From: Paenibacillus whitsoniae
Lineage (GTDB): Bacteria; Bacillota; Bacilli; Paenibacillales; NBRC-103111
Assembly (NCBI RefSeq): GCF_003955665.1
Contig: NZ_RXHU01000083.1
Coordinates: 3,262-36,620 of the forward strand
Direction of reading: 5' to 3'
DNA: 33,359 bases
In this document: positions 23,135-32,132 of the stretch, piece by piece
How the letters are laid out: the number at the start of each line of letters is the position of its first letter
How positions within the stretch are numbered: position 1 is the stretch's first letter
The notes under the pieces: model-generated
What the model saw: the letters and a program-made list of their open reading frames with translations, nothing else
Databases searched by the model: none
Told to the model about the DNA's origin: nothing
Made by a program: the position numbers and the translations under genes

Positions 23135-24700
23135 TCACTTTTTCAAATCGATGGATTCGACTCGTTTGTAGGCTGCTTTATACGTATCGACCAACTTCTG
23201 CACGCCAAGTCCTTCGATTTCCTTGACATATTTATCCCACTCATTCAGGTTTCGTGTACCTGTAACAAACTTGGCGAAATTCTCGTCGCGGCTTTTCTTC
23301 ACAGCTTGACCGGTCACAGCCAGCACCTCGTTCTCCGATTCCGTAAAAGCCGGTTTCGGCTGCATTGCCGGCAGATCATATTTCACCGCTTCTTGATAAG
23401 CACTGCGCAAATCTTTCGAGAACAAAGAGAGGTGTGCCCCAAAATCGATCCAAGTGTAAGCTCCGCTCGTTTGCAAGCCCGTTTTCTTGCGCATTTCCGT
23501 TACATCCGTAAATTCAGGTTTGAATTTCTTCTGGCCGTTCTCTACGCTGTACGTCTCGCCTTCTTTGCCCCAGCTCGCCAGCGTCTTGCCCTCTTCGGAA
23601 TAGAAGAAATCCATAAACTTCATAATATCCTTCACGTTTTTGGACGTGGACGCTACAGTCAGACCGCCCTCCAGGTAATGGAAAAACGGATTCAACTGCT
23701 TACCGCCCGCCATTCCTGCCGGAGGCGCCATGAATTGCATGTTGTAATCGGGGTTTTCTTTTCGCATGGCATTGTTGAAAAAGTCGATGCGGCTAATATA
23801 GTCGATGGTGATGAATGAATTGCTGTTCGAGATCATGTCCTGCCACTGCTTCGTTTGTGTGGTCAAGAAATCGGGCGGGATGAGCCCTTCCTTATAGAAC
23901 TTGTTCCACGCGCCAAGCATTGCTTTATACGCATCTTCCGTCGGCCCGAAGCCCCAATCTTTTTTATCGAAATTGTAATAGACGTTTTCACCGGTGTTGA
24001 AGTTGGTCGACAAATTGGCAAACATTTCGTCCGGAATTTGACCGAATCGCATGGAGAGCGGGTAGCTGTCCGGGTACAGTACTTTCAGCTTTTTCAGCAC
24101 TGTGTAGAGCTCGTCGTAGGTTTTCGGAGGCGTCAGGCCATTCTTGCGGAAAATATCCTCCCGGTACATCCAAATCATCCGGTTTGTTTCACCGAAGCCT
24201 TGGTTCGGGAACATGTACATTTTCCCGTCTGTGGAAAGGACTGCCTTTCTGTCGTCGGGATACTTTTTCAACCAAGCCGCAAGGTTCGGCATCTCGTTCA
24301 AATGATCGAGAATGTTGACAAGCGCGCCCTGTTGGCCGAACTTGTTCGACGTCGCGTGAGTCGGAATGTACAGCAAATCCGGCATATTGTTCGAGGCGAC
24401 GACGAGATTGAGCGTATCCGCCAGTTTACCGGACGGCGTCTGCACATCGAGCGTCACGCCAGTCTTCTCTTCGATCCATTTCCAGATCGGCCAGTCTTTG
24501 TTGTATGGAAAGGTGGGGTTGCTGTCCAGCAGCGCTTTCAATGTTTTCTTGGTTAGCGCAGGTGCCGCAGTGTTCGTATTACCCGACGGTGTAACGTTCG
24601 GCGTACTGCTCGTTTTCTCAGCGGATTGGCTGCCAGTGCAGCCCGCCAACATGGATAATACGAGAATTAAAACGACAAGCATCAGTGCATTTTTTTTCAT
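23135..24700 (-). CDS. Sugar ABC transporter solute-binding lipoprotein
   Basis: The 521-residue lipoprotein has a signal peptide with lipobox LAGC (MKKNALMLVVLILVLSMLAGC), so it should be anchored at the outer face of the membrane by Cys21. A Ser/Thr/Asn-rich spacer is followed by a family 1 extracellular solute-binding fold of the LplA/YtcQ type, which is longer than the MalE type. The substrate is probably a GlcNAc-containing oligosaccharide, inferred from the adjacent GH20 gene. The ATG at 24700 has GAGAGGG at good spacing. It is third in the operon after two permeases, an order common in Paenibacillus sugar clusters. Confidence 0.92.
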   Translation of the reverse strand: MKKNALMLVVLILVLSMLAGCTGSQSAEKTSSTPNVTPSGNTNTAAPALTKKTLKALLDSNPTFPYNKDWPIWKWIEEKTGVTLDVQTPSGKLADTLNLVVASNNMPDLLYIPTHATSNKFGQQGALVNILDHLNEMPNLAAWLKKYPDDRKAVLSTDGKMYMFPNQGFGETNRMIWMYREDIFRKNGLTPPKTYDELYTVLKKLKVLYPDSYPLSMRFGQIPDEMFANLSTNFNTGENVYYNFDKKDWGFGPTEDAYKAMLGAWNKFYKEGLIPPDFLTTQTKQWQDMISNSNSFITIDYISRIDFFNNAMRKENPDYNMQFMAPPAGMAGGKQLNPFFHYLEGGLTVASTSKNVKDIMKFMDFFYSEEGKTLASWGKEGETYSVENGQKKFKPEFTDVTEMRKKTGLQTSGAYTWIDFGAHLSLFSKDLRSAYQEAVKYDLPAMQPKPAFTESENEVLAVTGQAVKKSRDENFAKFVTGTRNLNEWDKYVKEIEGLGVQKLVDTYKAAYKRVESIDLKK

Positions 24701-24755
24701 ATTGTTGCCCTCTCTTTTTATCGTTTTTGCTTACCCCTTGCAGCTTTGCATTCCA

Positions 24756-25622
24756 TCAGCCCTTCACTGCACCAATCATGACTCCTTTAACGAAATATTT
24801 CTGAATGAACGGATACACCAATAAGATCGGCAGCGTAGAGACCATGATTGTCGCAAATTTCAGCGAATCCTCCACGATCAAATTATCACCTCCAATTCGG
24901 GTTACATCTCCGGAAGCGACGTTCCCGGCCAGGACCAAATTGCGAAGCAGTACCTGGAGCGGAAACAGATTCGGATCCCTTAAATATAGCAGCGGCAACA
25001 GGAAGTTGTTCCATAGCCCTACCGCGTAAAACAGAGAGACAGTCGCGATAACCGCTTGGGACAGCGGCAGCACGAGGCGAAAGAAAATGCCGATATCGGT
25101 CAGTCCGTCCATGCGCCCGGATTCTTCAACCTCCTTCGGCATACCGCTGAAGAAGGTTCGCATTATAATCAAATTCCATGTGCTCACCGCTCCCGGAAGC
25201 ACCATACCCCAGACGGTATCGATCAAGCCAAGGGAGCGAACGACGAGAAAGGTTGGAATCATCCCGCCGCTGAAAAACATCGTGAATACGATGAGCATTG
25301 TCAGCGAGCGATGAAATTTCATATCTTTGCGGGAAAGCGCATAGCCTCCCATCGCCGTGACCATGACAGAAATAAACGTCCCCAGGCAAACGTAAATCAG
25401 TGTGTTTTTATAGGCAATCCAAATTTTCGGATCTTGAAACACCAGTTCATACATTTTCAGATTAATTCCTTTTGGCCAAATGCTGATTTCGCCTTTCATC
25501 ACATAGATATCTTTGCTCAAGGAAACCGCAAGCATATAGATGAATGGGTAAAGCGTTACGACGATGACAAGCAGCATAATCACCAAATTCATGATGCCGA
25601 ACAGGCTGATTTTCGGTTTCAT
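24756..25622 (-). CDS. Sugar ABC transporter permease (YtcP/LplC type)
   Basis: The 288-residue inner-membrane permease has six predicted helices and the EAA loop typical of MalG-type proteins (MPKEVEESGRMDGLTDIGIFFRLVLPL without the Ala-Ala form, placed before the fifth helix). The C-terminus ends in YPFIQKYFVKGVMIGAVKG, which is characteristic of this subgroup. It should form a heterodimer with the permease encoded just upstream and be driven by an ATPase not encoded here. The ATG at 25622 has GGGAGGG nine bases upstream. The gap to the upstream permease gene is 16 bases. Confidence 0.93.
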   Translation of the reverse strand: MKPKISLFGIMNLVIMLLVIVVTLYPFIYMLAVSLSKDIYVMKGEISIWPKGINLKMYELVFQDPKIWIAYKNTLIYVCLGTFISVMVTAMGGYALSRKDMKFHRSLTMLIVFTMFFSGGMIPTFLVVRSLGLIDTVWGMVLPGAVSTWNLIIMRTFFSGMPKEVEESGRMDGLTDIGIFFRLVLPLSQAVIATVSLFYAVGLWNNFLLPLLYLRDPNLFPLQVLLRNLVLAGNVASGDVTRIGGDNLIVEDSLKFATIMVSTLPILLVYPFIQKYFVKGVMIGAVKG

Positions 25623-25638
25623 CCCGGCAGTCCCTCCC

Positions 25639-26562
25639 TTACCATAGACTGTTTTCTCCTACTTTTCTGGAGATATAATTGGCCGAGCAGATGAAAATCA
25701 AGCTAATGATGCCCATGAATAAATCGATTGACGCTCCATAGCTGAAATTCCCTTGCTCCAATCCGACCCTGTACACATAGGTACTAATTATATCCGCCGT
25801 GTCATAGACAGCCGCATTGTACATGAGGAACACTTTTTCGAACCCGATTTCCAGCACTTTGCCGACATTCAAAATAAAGATAATGACGATCGTCGGCGCA
25901 ATGCCTGGCAGCGTGACGTTCCAGAGCTTACCCCAGCGTCCCGCGCCGTCAATGCTGGCCGCTTCATAAAGCTGCGGGTCAACGGCCGTCAATGCCGCCA
26001 AATAAATGATCGATTCCCAACCGATTTGCTGCCAAATGTCCGATGCGACGTAGATGGAGCGGAACCAGCCCGGCTCCATCATGAAATTGATCGGCCCAAT
26101 GCCCAGCTTTTGCAATAACTGATTGATCATCCCGCCGGACGGGGACAGGAACATAATTACCATGCTTGCCACAATAACATTTGAAATGAAGTGCGGCAAG
26201 TAACTGACCGTCTGGACGAACCTTTTTAGTGCGATATGCTTCAGTTCATTCAACAGAATAGCGAGAATGATCGGAGCAGGAAAACCAAACAGCAGCTTGT
26301 AAAAGCCCAGTAAAAATGTGTTGCGCATCAGGAGAAAGAAATCCGGATTTTGAAAAAACATGAGATAATATTTAAATCCTACCCATTCGCTGGCCCAGAT
26401 GCCTTTAAAGAGATTAAAATTTTTGAACGTGATCACCAGGCCAAACATCGGGATGTATCGGAAAATGAGAAAATAAAGCAAACAAGGAAAAACCAGCAGC
26501 CATAAATATTTGTTATAATGCCAGGTCTTCCTTAATCTCGTACGTGTGTCCGTCAGGGCCAT
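25639..26562 (-). CDS. Sugar ABC transporter permease (LplB/YteP type)
   Basis: The 307-residue MalF-like permease has a basic cytoplasmic N-terminus, six hydrophobic helices and the EAA loop YEAASIDGAGRWGKLWNVTLPGI, through which an MsmX-type ATPase would dock. The C-terminal segment NYISRKVGENSLW is characteristic of the LplB/YteP group. I chose ATG at 26562, because it is preceded by ATAGGAGG; the frame runs upstream to 26622 without another ribosome binding site. It is the first gene of the importer-hexosaminidase operon and is divergent from the AraC-type regulator, which probably controls it. Confidence 0.93.
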   Translation of the reverse strand: MALTDTRTRLRKTWHYNKYLWLLVFPCLLYFLIFRYIPMFGLVITFKNFNLFKGIWASEWVGFKYYLMFFQNPDFFLLMRNTFLLGFYKLLFGFPAPIILAILLNELKHIALKRFVQTVSYLPHFISNVIVASMVIMFLSPSGGMINQLLQKLGIGPINFMMEPGWFRSIYVASDIWQQIGWESIIYLAALTAVDPQLYEAASIDGAGRWGKLWNVTLPGIAPTIVIIFILNVGKVLEIGFEKVFLMYNAAVYDTADIISTYVYRVGLEQGNFSYGASIDLFMGIISLIFICSANYISRKVGENSLW

Positions 26563-26598
26563 CCATCTGCCTCCTATTCGCAAGTTTGTATTGCTTCT

Positions 26599-26627
26599 GC
26601 CCGTTGACGGCGCCTCTGCCACCGGGC
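26599..26627 (-). promoter_or_regulatory. GC-rich hairpin in the leader of the sugar importer operon
   Basis: GCCCG (26599-26603) pairs with CGGGC (26623-26627), and GGC (609-611) with GCC (618-620) inside it. It would lie in the 5' leader if transcription starts at the -10 box near 26640. The stem is modest and its role is unknown. Confidence 0.35.
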
Positions 26628-26639
26628 TTTCTAAGCGTC

Positions 26640-26645
26640 ATTATA
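26640..26645 (-). promoter_or_regulatory. Possible -10 box of the sugar importer operon
   Basis: A perfect TATAAT on the minus strand lies about 75 bases before the first permease. The -35 region (TTATTT) is poor, as expected for an activator-dependent promoter under AraC control. No clear operator repeat was found in 26563-26815, and the regulator's own promoter is not evident beyond a TATAGT at about 26773. Confidence 0.4.
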
Positions 26646-26815
26646 AGCAGCCCGCATCCGAAAAATAAATCTCCACTTTTCTCAGAAAACGTGCAGTTTA
26701 ATGGTTTATCAAGTAAAGTGTGTATGAATTAGAAGAATTGAATATTGTTCCGTTATCCTGCGCTGCCGTAGTATAGTAATAAGAAGTTGACATCAGAGAA
26801 TGGGGAGTCTAATGA

Positions 26816-29083
26816 ATGCGGGGATGGAAGCGACTCAGTTGGAGAACCAATTCCTTGTTCGCCAAGTTAATGATCAGTTTTCTCGTTGTCATCGCTGTGC
26901 TGGCCATTTTCAATTTCGCATCGTTTCTTTTCTTGAAATCGAAAATCCACCAAGAGATCGTCAAGTACAACGAGTCCAATCTGAAGCATGCGGTGGAACA
27001 GTATGAGAACCATTTTAGGCTGGCCAGGGAGTCGATTATCTCTTTGAATCAGGACGAGATGCTGATCGCAAATTTAAATCTGCTGCGAAATGTCAAAGCG
27101 GCCAACGGGTATGACCGCATGAACAGCGTTATGTCCGTGATTAAGGTGCTGATCGCCAACCCGTTTCTTTCTTTTGAGAATATCATGCTGTATTTCAAGA
27201 ACGATGCTTATGTGCTAGAGAAGGAAGGGACGAGCAAGGCTGGAGAAATGTTTGCCAAATATTATGCCAGCAGCGATTATTCACCGGAGTTTTGGCTGCA
27301 ACAGTTCGACGAATCGTATACGTTCCGGCTGCTCCCGGCATCTGAATTTACGGAAGTGTCGGCGAATATTCGGAAAGACAAGGGGTATTTGCTTCCGGCT
27401 GTCATTAAACTGATGCCGTATAAAGATGTGTATTTCATCGTCATGCTTAATTCAAACAAAATGTTCAATGCTTATCATTACTCCGAGGAAACGGACTTCT
27501 ACATTTTTAATGAAACGGGCAGCCTAATTTTCACTTCAACCGCCAACGTAAACGCGCATCCTGAGCATGACTTCAAGGGGGAAAGCGGGCGGTTTACCGA
27601 AAACAACCAGTACTATTTTTATCAAAAAGGCATGCAGACCGGCTTGACCTATGTAAGCGTCGTTCCAATAAAAAGCATCTCCAATCAGTTAATGCAGCTG
27701 AATATTCTGTTCGTTTCCCTGCTCCTTGTCGTCATCGCACTGAGCATTATGACGTCGATCGGACTGACAATGCGTTTGGATCGGCCAATCAAAAAAATTA
27801 TCGAGGCGGTGCAGCAGCGCCAATCGGTCATGCCGGCGAGCAGCCATGTGCGCGAATTCGATATGATCAGCGAGAAAATGAGCAGCATTCTCCGTACGAA
27901 CGACCAGATGACAGAGGATTTGGACAAAAAGAAAGACCTGCTGCGCTATTACGCCTATACAAACAAGCTGCGAAATATCCACATGAGCTTAGCCGAGCTG
28001 CGGGAGCTGGTCGTTGCCGACACCCCTTTCATACTGGTGCTGTACCAATTGACGATGAAAGCGAAATTCGCCGAGTTGGATTCCGAGCTCGATAAAGCGG
28101 TTTACTTTATCCGGGAATATATCAACATCTTCCTGTCCCAAGCTTATAACGAAACGATTACGTTCCAGATGGATAAGGATACAGTGCTCTCCCTCTTTTT
28201 CTGTCCTGACGATGCAGTTGAGGTGGAAGAAGTTCTGGAGCAATTGCTTCAGGTGCTTGACGTGGATCGGGATCTGTTTTTCCTGACAGTAGCCGTCAGT
28301 CCGGTTTATCCGAATTCCGGCCATTTGATTGCAGCCTACGAATACGCGTCCTCTATGCTAATTCAGCGGAAGCTGGATGATGAGACGCAATTCATCCGTA
28401 CGTACCGCTCAACCAAAGGCCCTGTCCACTTAACCGTGCTGGAGGAGGAAGAGTTCCATACCCGGTTTATGTCCGGCAGCGAACAGGCGGTGTTGGACTG
28501 GGTCAGCCGTCAACTGCATGCCCTCTATAAACGCGAAGCGTCTGTAGAGGAGTTCAAACGGTTCGCCAAAGAAATCGCCAATCTCCTCAACAAATCGTTG
28601 ATGAAGCTGAATCTGCACCGGGAACAGAGCGCACTGCCTTTGCCCGTGTTGGAGAGGCTGAATACCTTCTACAGTGTCGACCAGTACCTACAATGGTTCA
28701 AGCAGCAATTGTCCCCTGCTATGGAGCAAGTGAACCGTAAGCAATCGGATCATGATCCCATGACCCAATTTATTTTGGAATATGTGGATCAGCATCTGGA
28801 TCAGGACATCACGCTCGAAATTATGGCCGATAAGTTGAATATTACACCCGGCTACATGTCCACCTATTTTAAAGAAAAAACGGGTCTGAACTTCAGCGAT
28901 TATTTAAACGGCCTGCGCATCCAGCGTGCGAAAGAACTGCTGCACAACTTGGAGCTGAAAGTTCAGGAAATCTCCATCAGGATCGGCTATCAGAACGTCA
29001 ATTCATTCATTCGCATGTTCAAACGCTACTCCGGCATGACACCGGGAGAGTACCGCAAAAAGTATGGTGCTCAGAAGTCATAA
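26816..29083 (+). CDS. Membrane-bound AraC-family regulator (YtdP/YesN-like, 755 aa)
   Basis: The protein has an N-terminal membrane helix (about 14-40), an extracytoplasmic sensor region of about 250 residues resembling a Cache fold, a second helix (near 295-320, NILFVSLLLVVIALSIMTSI), a cytoplasmic middle region, and a C-terminal AraC-type double helix-turn-helix (about 665-755). The latter carries ITLEIMADKLNITPGYMS and VQEISIRIGYQNVNSFIRMF, both normal. It should sense an external ligand and act directly on DNA without a separate kinase. The ATG at 26816 has GGGGAG eight bases upstream. Divergence from the importer genes makes it their likely activator. Confidence 0.92.
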   Translation: MRGWKRLSWRTNSLFAKLMISFLVVIAVLAIFNFASFLFLKSKIHQEIVKYNESNLKHAVEQYENHFRLARESIISLNQDEMLIANLNLLRNVKAANGYDRMNSVMSVIKVLIANPFLSFENIMLYFKNDAYVLEKEGTSKAGEMFAKYYASSDYSPEFWLQQFDESYTFRLLPASEFTEVSANIRKDKGYLLPAVIKLMPYKDVYFIVMLNSNKMFNAYHYSEETDFYIFNETGSLIFTSTANVNAHPEHDFKGESGRFTENNQYYFYQKGMQTGLTYVSVVPIKSISNQLMQLNILFVSLLLVVIALSIMTSIGLTMRLDRPIKKIIEAVQQRQSVMPASSHVREFDMISEKMSSILRTNDQMTEDLDKKKDLLRYYAYTNKLRNIHMSLAELRELVVADTPFILVLYQLTMKAKFAELDSELDKAVYFIREYINIFLSQAYNETITFQMDKDTVLSLFFCPDDAVEVEEVLEQLLQVLDVDRDLFFLTVAVSPVYPNSGHLIAAYEYASSMLIQRKLDDETQFIRTYRSTKGPVHLTVLEEEEFHTRFMSGSEQAVLDWVSRQLHALYKREASVEEFKRFAKEIANLLNKSLMKLNLHREQSALPLPVLERLNTFYSVDQYLQWFKQQLSPAMEQVNRKQSDHDPMTQFILEYVDQHLDQDITLEIMADKLNITPGYMSTYFKEKTGLNFSDYLNGLRIQRAKELLHNLELKVQEISIRIGYQNVNSFIRMFKRYSGMTPGEYRKKYGAQKS

Positions 29084-29117
29084 TCGTTTGCTTATGAAAT
29101 GCTAAGGAGGAACCGCT

Positions 29118-29756
29118 ATGTCACGTTCGCATTATTGGGTTGTCCGTTCGAAGCCGGATCGTCCCGCTCCCTGGGATCGCATCCAGGCATTAACGATCTC
29201 TCATTACCTTTGGCTGGATAATGGCTGCACACCAGAGGTGAACGTCAAGCTTTACTACACGTCTGAGCGTCTGTATCTTCAGTATACGGTTTACGAAAAT
29301 GACCCTAAGATTCAGTATCATGCGATGAACGATCCGGTCTGCAAAGACAGCTGTGTGGAATTTTTCTTCCAGCCGCTGCCTGAATCCGATCCTCGCTATT
29401 TGAACTTCGAGCTGAATGCAGCGGGTACTTTGATGTTGAAAATAGGACGCGACCGACATGACCGGACGGCGCTGCCCAATACGACGCCGAGCCTCTTCGA
29501 CATCCATGCGACAACCGGATGCTTCGATCCGATTGCTGCCTCACCTTACTGGCAGCTGTCATTCTCTATCCCGTTCGACTGGCTGCAGACGATATTCCCA
29601 GATTTTAGGGCAAAGACCGGCCGCAAGTTTCGAGGCAACTTCTATAAATGCGGCGATACGACGCCCATTCCGCACTATGGGAGTTGGAATCGGGTTAGCT
29701 CGCCCGTGCCGGATTTTCATCGCAGCAGCGATTTCGGCGATATAGAGCTTGGATAG
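29118..29756 (+). CDS. CBM9-like (DOMON-type) sugar-binding protein, cytoplasmic
   Basis: The 212-residue protein matches the carbohydrate-binding family 9-like group: a beta-sandwich with the conserved phrases VNVKLYYTSERLYLQYTVYE, DPVCKDSCVEFFFQP and YLNFELNAAGTL, and an FRGNFYKCGD segment near the end. No signal peptide is present, so unlike classical CBM9 modules it should stay in the cytoplasm, and it has no catalytic domain. The ATG at 29118 has AAGGAGG seven bases upstream, and it follows the AraC-type gene by 34 bases, so it is probably cotranscribed with the regulator. A bidirectional terminator follows. Its role in the glycan pathway is unknown. Confidence 0.82.
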   Translation: MSRSHYWVVRSKPDRPAPWDRIQALTISHYLWLDNGCTPEVNVKLYYTSERLYLQYTVYENDPKIQYHAMNDPVCKDSCVEFFFQPLPESDPRYLNFELNAAGTLMLKIGRDRHDRTALPNTTPSLFDIHATTGCFDPIAASPYWQLSFSIPFDWLQTIFPDFRAKTGRKFRGNFYKCGDTTPIPHYGSWNRVSSPVPDFHRSSDFGDIELG

Positions 29757-29801
29757 ATCGGCTCACAGCGCAGGCAGGTCAGAGCCGACAATGAAAAATC
29801 G

Positions 29802-29836
29802 AAAACCGTCAAGGGGTTGGACCCTTGACGGTTTTT
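29802..29836. terminator. Bidirectional intrinsic terminator
   Basis: GAAAACCGTCAAGGG and CCCTTGACGGTTTTTC form a 14-15 bp stem with a short loop, flanked by A-run and T-run. It serves both the CBM9-like gene (plus) and the convergent thioesterase gene (minus). Confidence 0.92.
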
Positions 29837-29852
29837 CATAGGCAGAGATGAT

Positions 29853-30365
29853 TTATTCCCACGGATACTTCATCGTAAAATGACTCGCTAGCTTCTTACT
29901 TTCCACCCGGCGAATGCGGCGCATCTCCGCACGGGCCGGCGCAGATTCATGCAGCTTGATCTCTTCTTCCGTCTCCGGCGTTACTTCCGGCACCTCGACA
30001 GGCTTCTTGTTCTCATCCAGTGCAACAAACGTCAGGAAAGATGTCGCGGCGATTTTCCTCGCCCCTGTTTTCAAGTCTTCCGTCATGACCTTCACGAACA
30101 CTTCCATCGAGCTCTTGCCTGTCCACGTCACGAACGACTCCAAACTGACGGAATCCGTTGTATGAATAGGATAGAGAAAGTCAACGGAATCCGTGGATGC
30201 CGTCACGACCGAGCGCCGACAATGCTTATGTGCTGCGATCGAAGCAATGTCATCGATGTACGACATCAATTTGCCGCCGAACAGCGTATTGTGATTGTTC
30301 ACATCCGTCGGGAAAACACGCGATGTTTTAAAACATCTGGACTCGCGCGAAAATCTTTTCTCCAT
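29853..30365 (-). CDS. ykhA: Acyl-CoA thioesterase, hotdog fold (YkhA-like)
   Basis: The 170-residue cytoplasmic enzyme should hydrolyse acyl-CoA thioesters. The hotdog signature HNTLFGGKLMSYIDDIASIAAHKH contains the conserved Asn and Asp of the active site, followed by ASTDSVDFLYPI and SSMEVFVKVMTED, as in the YkhA/YciA group. The C-terminal tail is basic (RRIRRVESKKLASHF), a variable feature. The ATG at 30365 has a G-run (GGGGGG) seven bases upstream. The gene stands alone: it is convergent with the CBM9-like gene and 117 bases downstream of the kinase gene on the same strand. The intervening region has no strong terminator, so cotranscription with the kinase is possible. Confidence 0.92.
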   Translation of the reverse strand: MEKRFSRESRCFKTSRVFPTDVNNHNTLFGGKLMSYIDDIASIAAHKHCRRSVVTASTDSVDFLYPIHTTDSVSLESFVTWTGKSSMEVFVKVMTEDLKTGARKIAATSFLTFVALDENKKPVEVPEVTPETEEEIKLHESAPARAEMRRIRRVESKKLASHFTMKYPWE

Positions 30366-30482
30366 GTGAAAGCCCCCCAGTTTTATCTCTTTCTAAAAAT
30401 ATGAAATAGCATACCACATTTTGGGGCAAATGGTTAGTGCCGACATGCTGAATCGGATGAATTTGTCAGTTCACGACAGCGA

Positions 30483-32126
30483 CTACGCGCGTCTCCGGAA
30501 CCAGGACAGCCAGTTTTTACCCTCTCGCTTATCGCCTAAATTCGCTATCTGCTCGGCGGAAAACAGCGCTTGCAACAGCGGTGACAAGCGCTGATGCAGC
30601 AGCTTGCGCACCTCAGGCAAATCCTGCACACAGTCGCCTCGCCAAACAGCTCGGCTGATCAGCTCACGCGAAATTTGCGGCAATACGCTCACGGATGCCC
30701 AGGGCAGCGAAGATAACCAATCTTTTGCCCCTTGCCCGGTAATTTCGCCGTTAACCACAGCATGCACTTGTTTCCCCTGTTTCGCGTAAGCTTCGAATTG
30801 CGCCAACAGCGCACGCGCGCTTGGCCGGTTGCATTTGCTTGGGGAGGCATCTACCACAACAACCATATGATCTGCGCTGTAGCATAGTTCTTGAACGGTT
30901 GGATGCTGCCAAGACGTCGAAACGTCCCAGAGGACGACCGGCTTTTTGATCATGTGGAGCAGTTTGTAACTGTCAGCCGCCTGCCAGTCGCCTTCCCCGC
31001 CATCGGGATGGCTTGGCACCCAGGTCGTATGGCCTTGCACCCACGGCGTATGTGCGGCCGTATTGGAGCTTTTGACGAGTCGGGCCGGAAAATGATACGG
31101 CTTCGGCGCCCGCTCGTCTCCATACAGCAGCATATACAAATCGGGCTCCAGTGTCGGCTGCTCTACATAAGCGTTTCGCAAGTTCAACGCATGGCAAAGA
31201 CGGGCTAGCGCAATCGCGGTAAACGTCGAGCCGCTGCCTGCAAATAATCCGCCTACCAAGATCAGTTGATCGGATTGATTTTTGGTTTCTGTATAAAGAA
31301 TTCGCGTAAACGAAGTCGTGTCCGGGAGTAGAGGGCGAAGTCTTAGCCTCACTTCCATCGCAGATTGACACCGAAGCTCAGGACGTTCCTGAAGCAAATC
31401 GTCAATCAACGAGATGAGGGATTCAGGGAGGTCCGCTTGCAGCTGTCGAATTGATGTTTTGGTGAGTGCCGGATAGCAGCCGCCAGATAACAAGTAATAT
31501 AACATAGCCCCTAACGTATATAGGTCTGTACGCTCGTCCGTTTGTTGATTTAAATACTGCTCTGGCGCAGCAAAACCTAGCGTCCCCATCTGGATCGTAT
31601 CGGAAAATTGACCCGGTTTATATTGTCTCGCCACGCCGAAGTCAATAAGACGAACTTGGCCATGCAAGCCCAGCATCACATTGGAAGGTTTGAGATCGCG
31701 GTAAATAATGCCTTGAGGCTGGAATGTGTGCAAGTAGTGAAAAATGTCACAAAGCTGCATTGCTATCTGCACAACCTGATTTATCGGGAGACGCTGCCCC
31801 GCTTCCTCAAATACGTGTTGAAGCGTCGGCCCCTGGATATAATCCATGACCAAACAGCCATTGTCATCTTCTGAGATAAAAAAGTCTACAAGCTGTGGGA
31901 GCTGGGCATGCTGCAGCTGCGCCAGCATTGCGGCCTCTTCCATGAAAGCAGGCCCTTCCCGCTCAGAAAGCGGCACTTCCTTCACCGCCCACATCTTTCC
32001 TTTCAGCTTCATATCCTCCGCTAAAAACACCCGGCTCATTCCGCCTTGCCCCAGTAAGGAAATCAGACGGTAGCGCCCGCCAAGTACCTCGCCGTAACGC
32101 GAGTGACTCTCATTTGGCTTCGTCAA
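30483..32126 (-). CDS. Ser/Thr protein kinase fused to a degenerate MinD/TadZ-like domain
   Basis: The N-terminal kinase domain (about 18-270) is intact: Gly loop LGQGGMS (25-31), Lys49 (AVK), YRDLKPSN (142-149), DFG (162-164), AAPEQY and DLYTLG. A second domain (about 285-520) resembles MinD/TadZ in layout, with a P-loop-like GLFAGSGSTFT at 293-303 that lacks the ATP-binding Lys, and later VVLWDVSTSWQHPT and HMVVVVDASPSK segments. The C-terminus is basic. There is no membrane helix or PASTA repeat. The start is TTG at 32126, ten bases after a perfect GGAGG; earlier TTG/ATG codons lack a ribosome binding site. I propose it signals to the Tad locus, which is inference. Confidence 0.9.
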   Translation of the reverse strand: MTKPNESHSRYGEVLGGRYRLISLLGQGGMSRVFLAEDMKLKGKMWAVKEVPLSEREGPAFMEEAAMLAQLQHAQLPQLVDFFISEDDNGCLVMDYIQGPTLQHVFEEAGQRLPINQVVQIAMQLCDIFHYLHTFQPQGIIYRDLKPSNVMLGLHGQVRLIDFGVARQYKPGQFSDTIQMGTLGFAAPEQYLNQQTDERTDLYTLGAMLYYLLSGGCYPALTKTSIRQLQADLPESLISLIDDLLQERPELRCQSAMEVRLRLRPLLPDTTSFTRILYTETKNQSDQLILVGGLFAGSGSTFTAIALARLCHALNLRNAYVEQPTLEPDLYMLLYGDERAPKPYHFPARLVKSSNTAAHTPWVQGHTTWVPSHPDGGEGDWQAADSYKLLHMIKKPVVLWDVSTSWQHPTVQELCYSADHMVVVVDASPSKCNRPSARALLAQFEAYAKQGKQVHAVVNGEITGQGAKDWLSSLPWASVSVLPQISRELISRAVWRGDCVQDLPEVRKLLHQRLSPLLQALFSAEQIANLGDKREGKNWLSWFRRRA

Positions 32127-32132
32127 AAGAAC

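Noticed and set aside
23124..23138. GTG start for the GH20 gene at 23138
   Set aside because: The ATG at 23123 has a proper AAGGGG site; the GTG overlaps the preceding stop without one.
30366..30482. Possible terminator or promoter between thioesterase and kinase
   Set aside because: CCCC/GGGG tracts and a TGGTATGCT extended -10 are present but neither forms a convincing signal.
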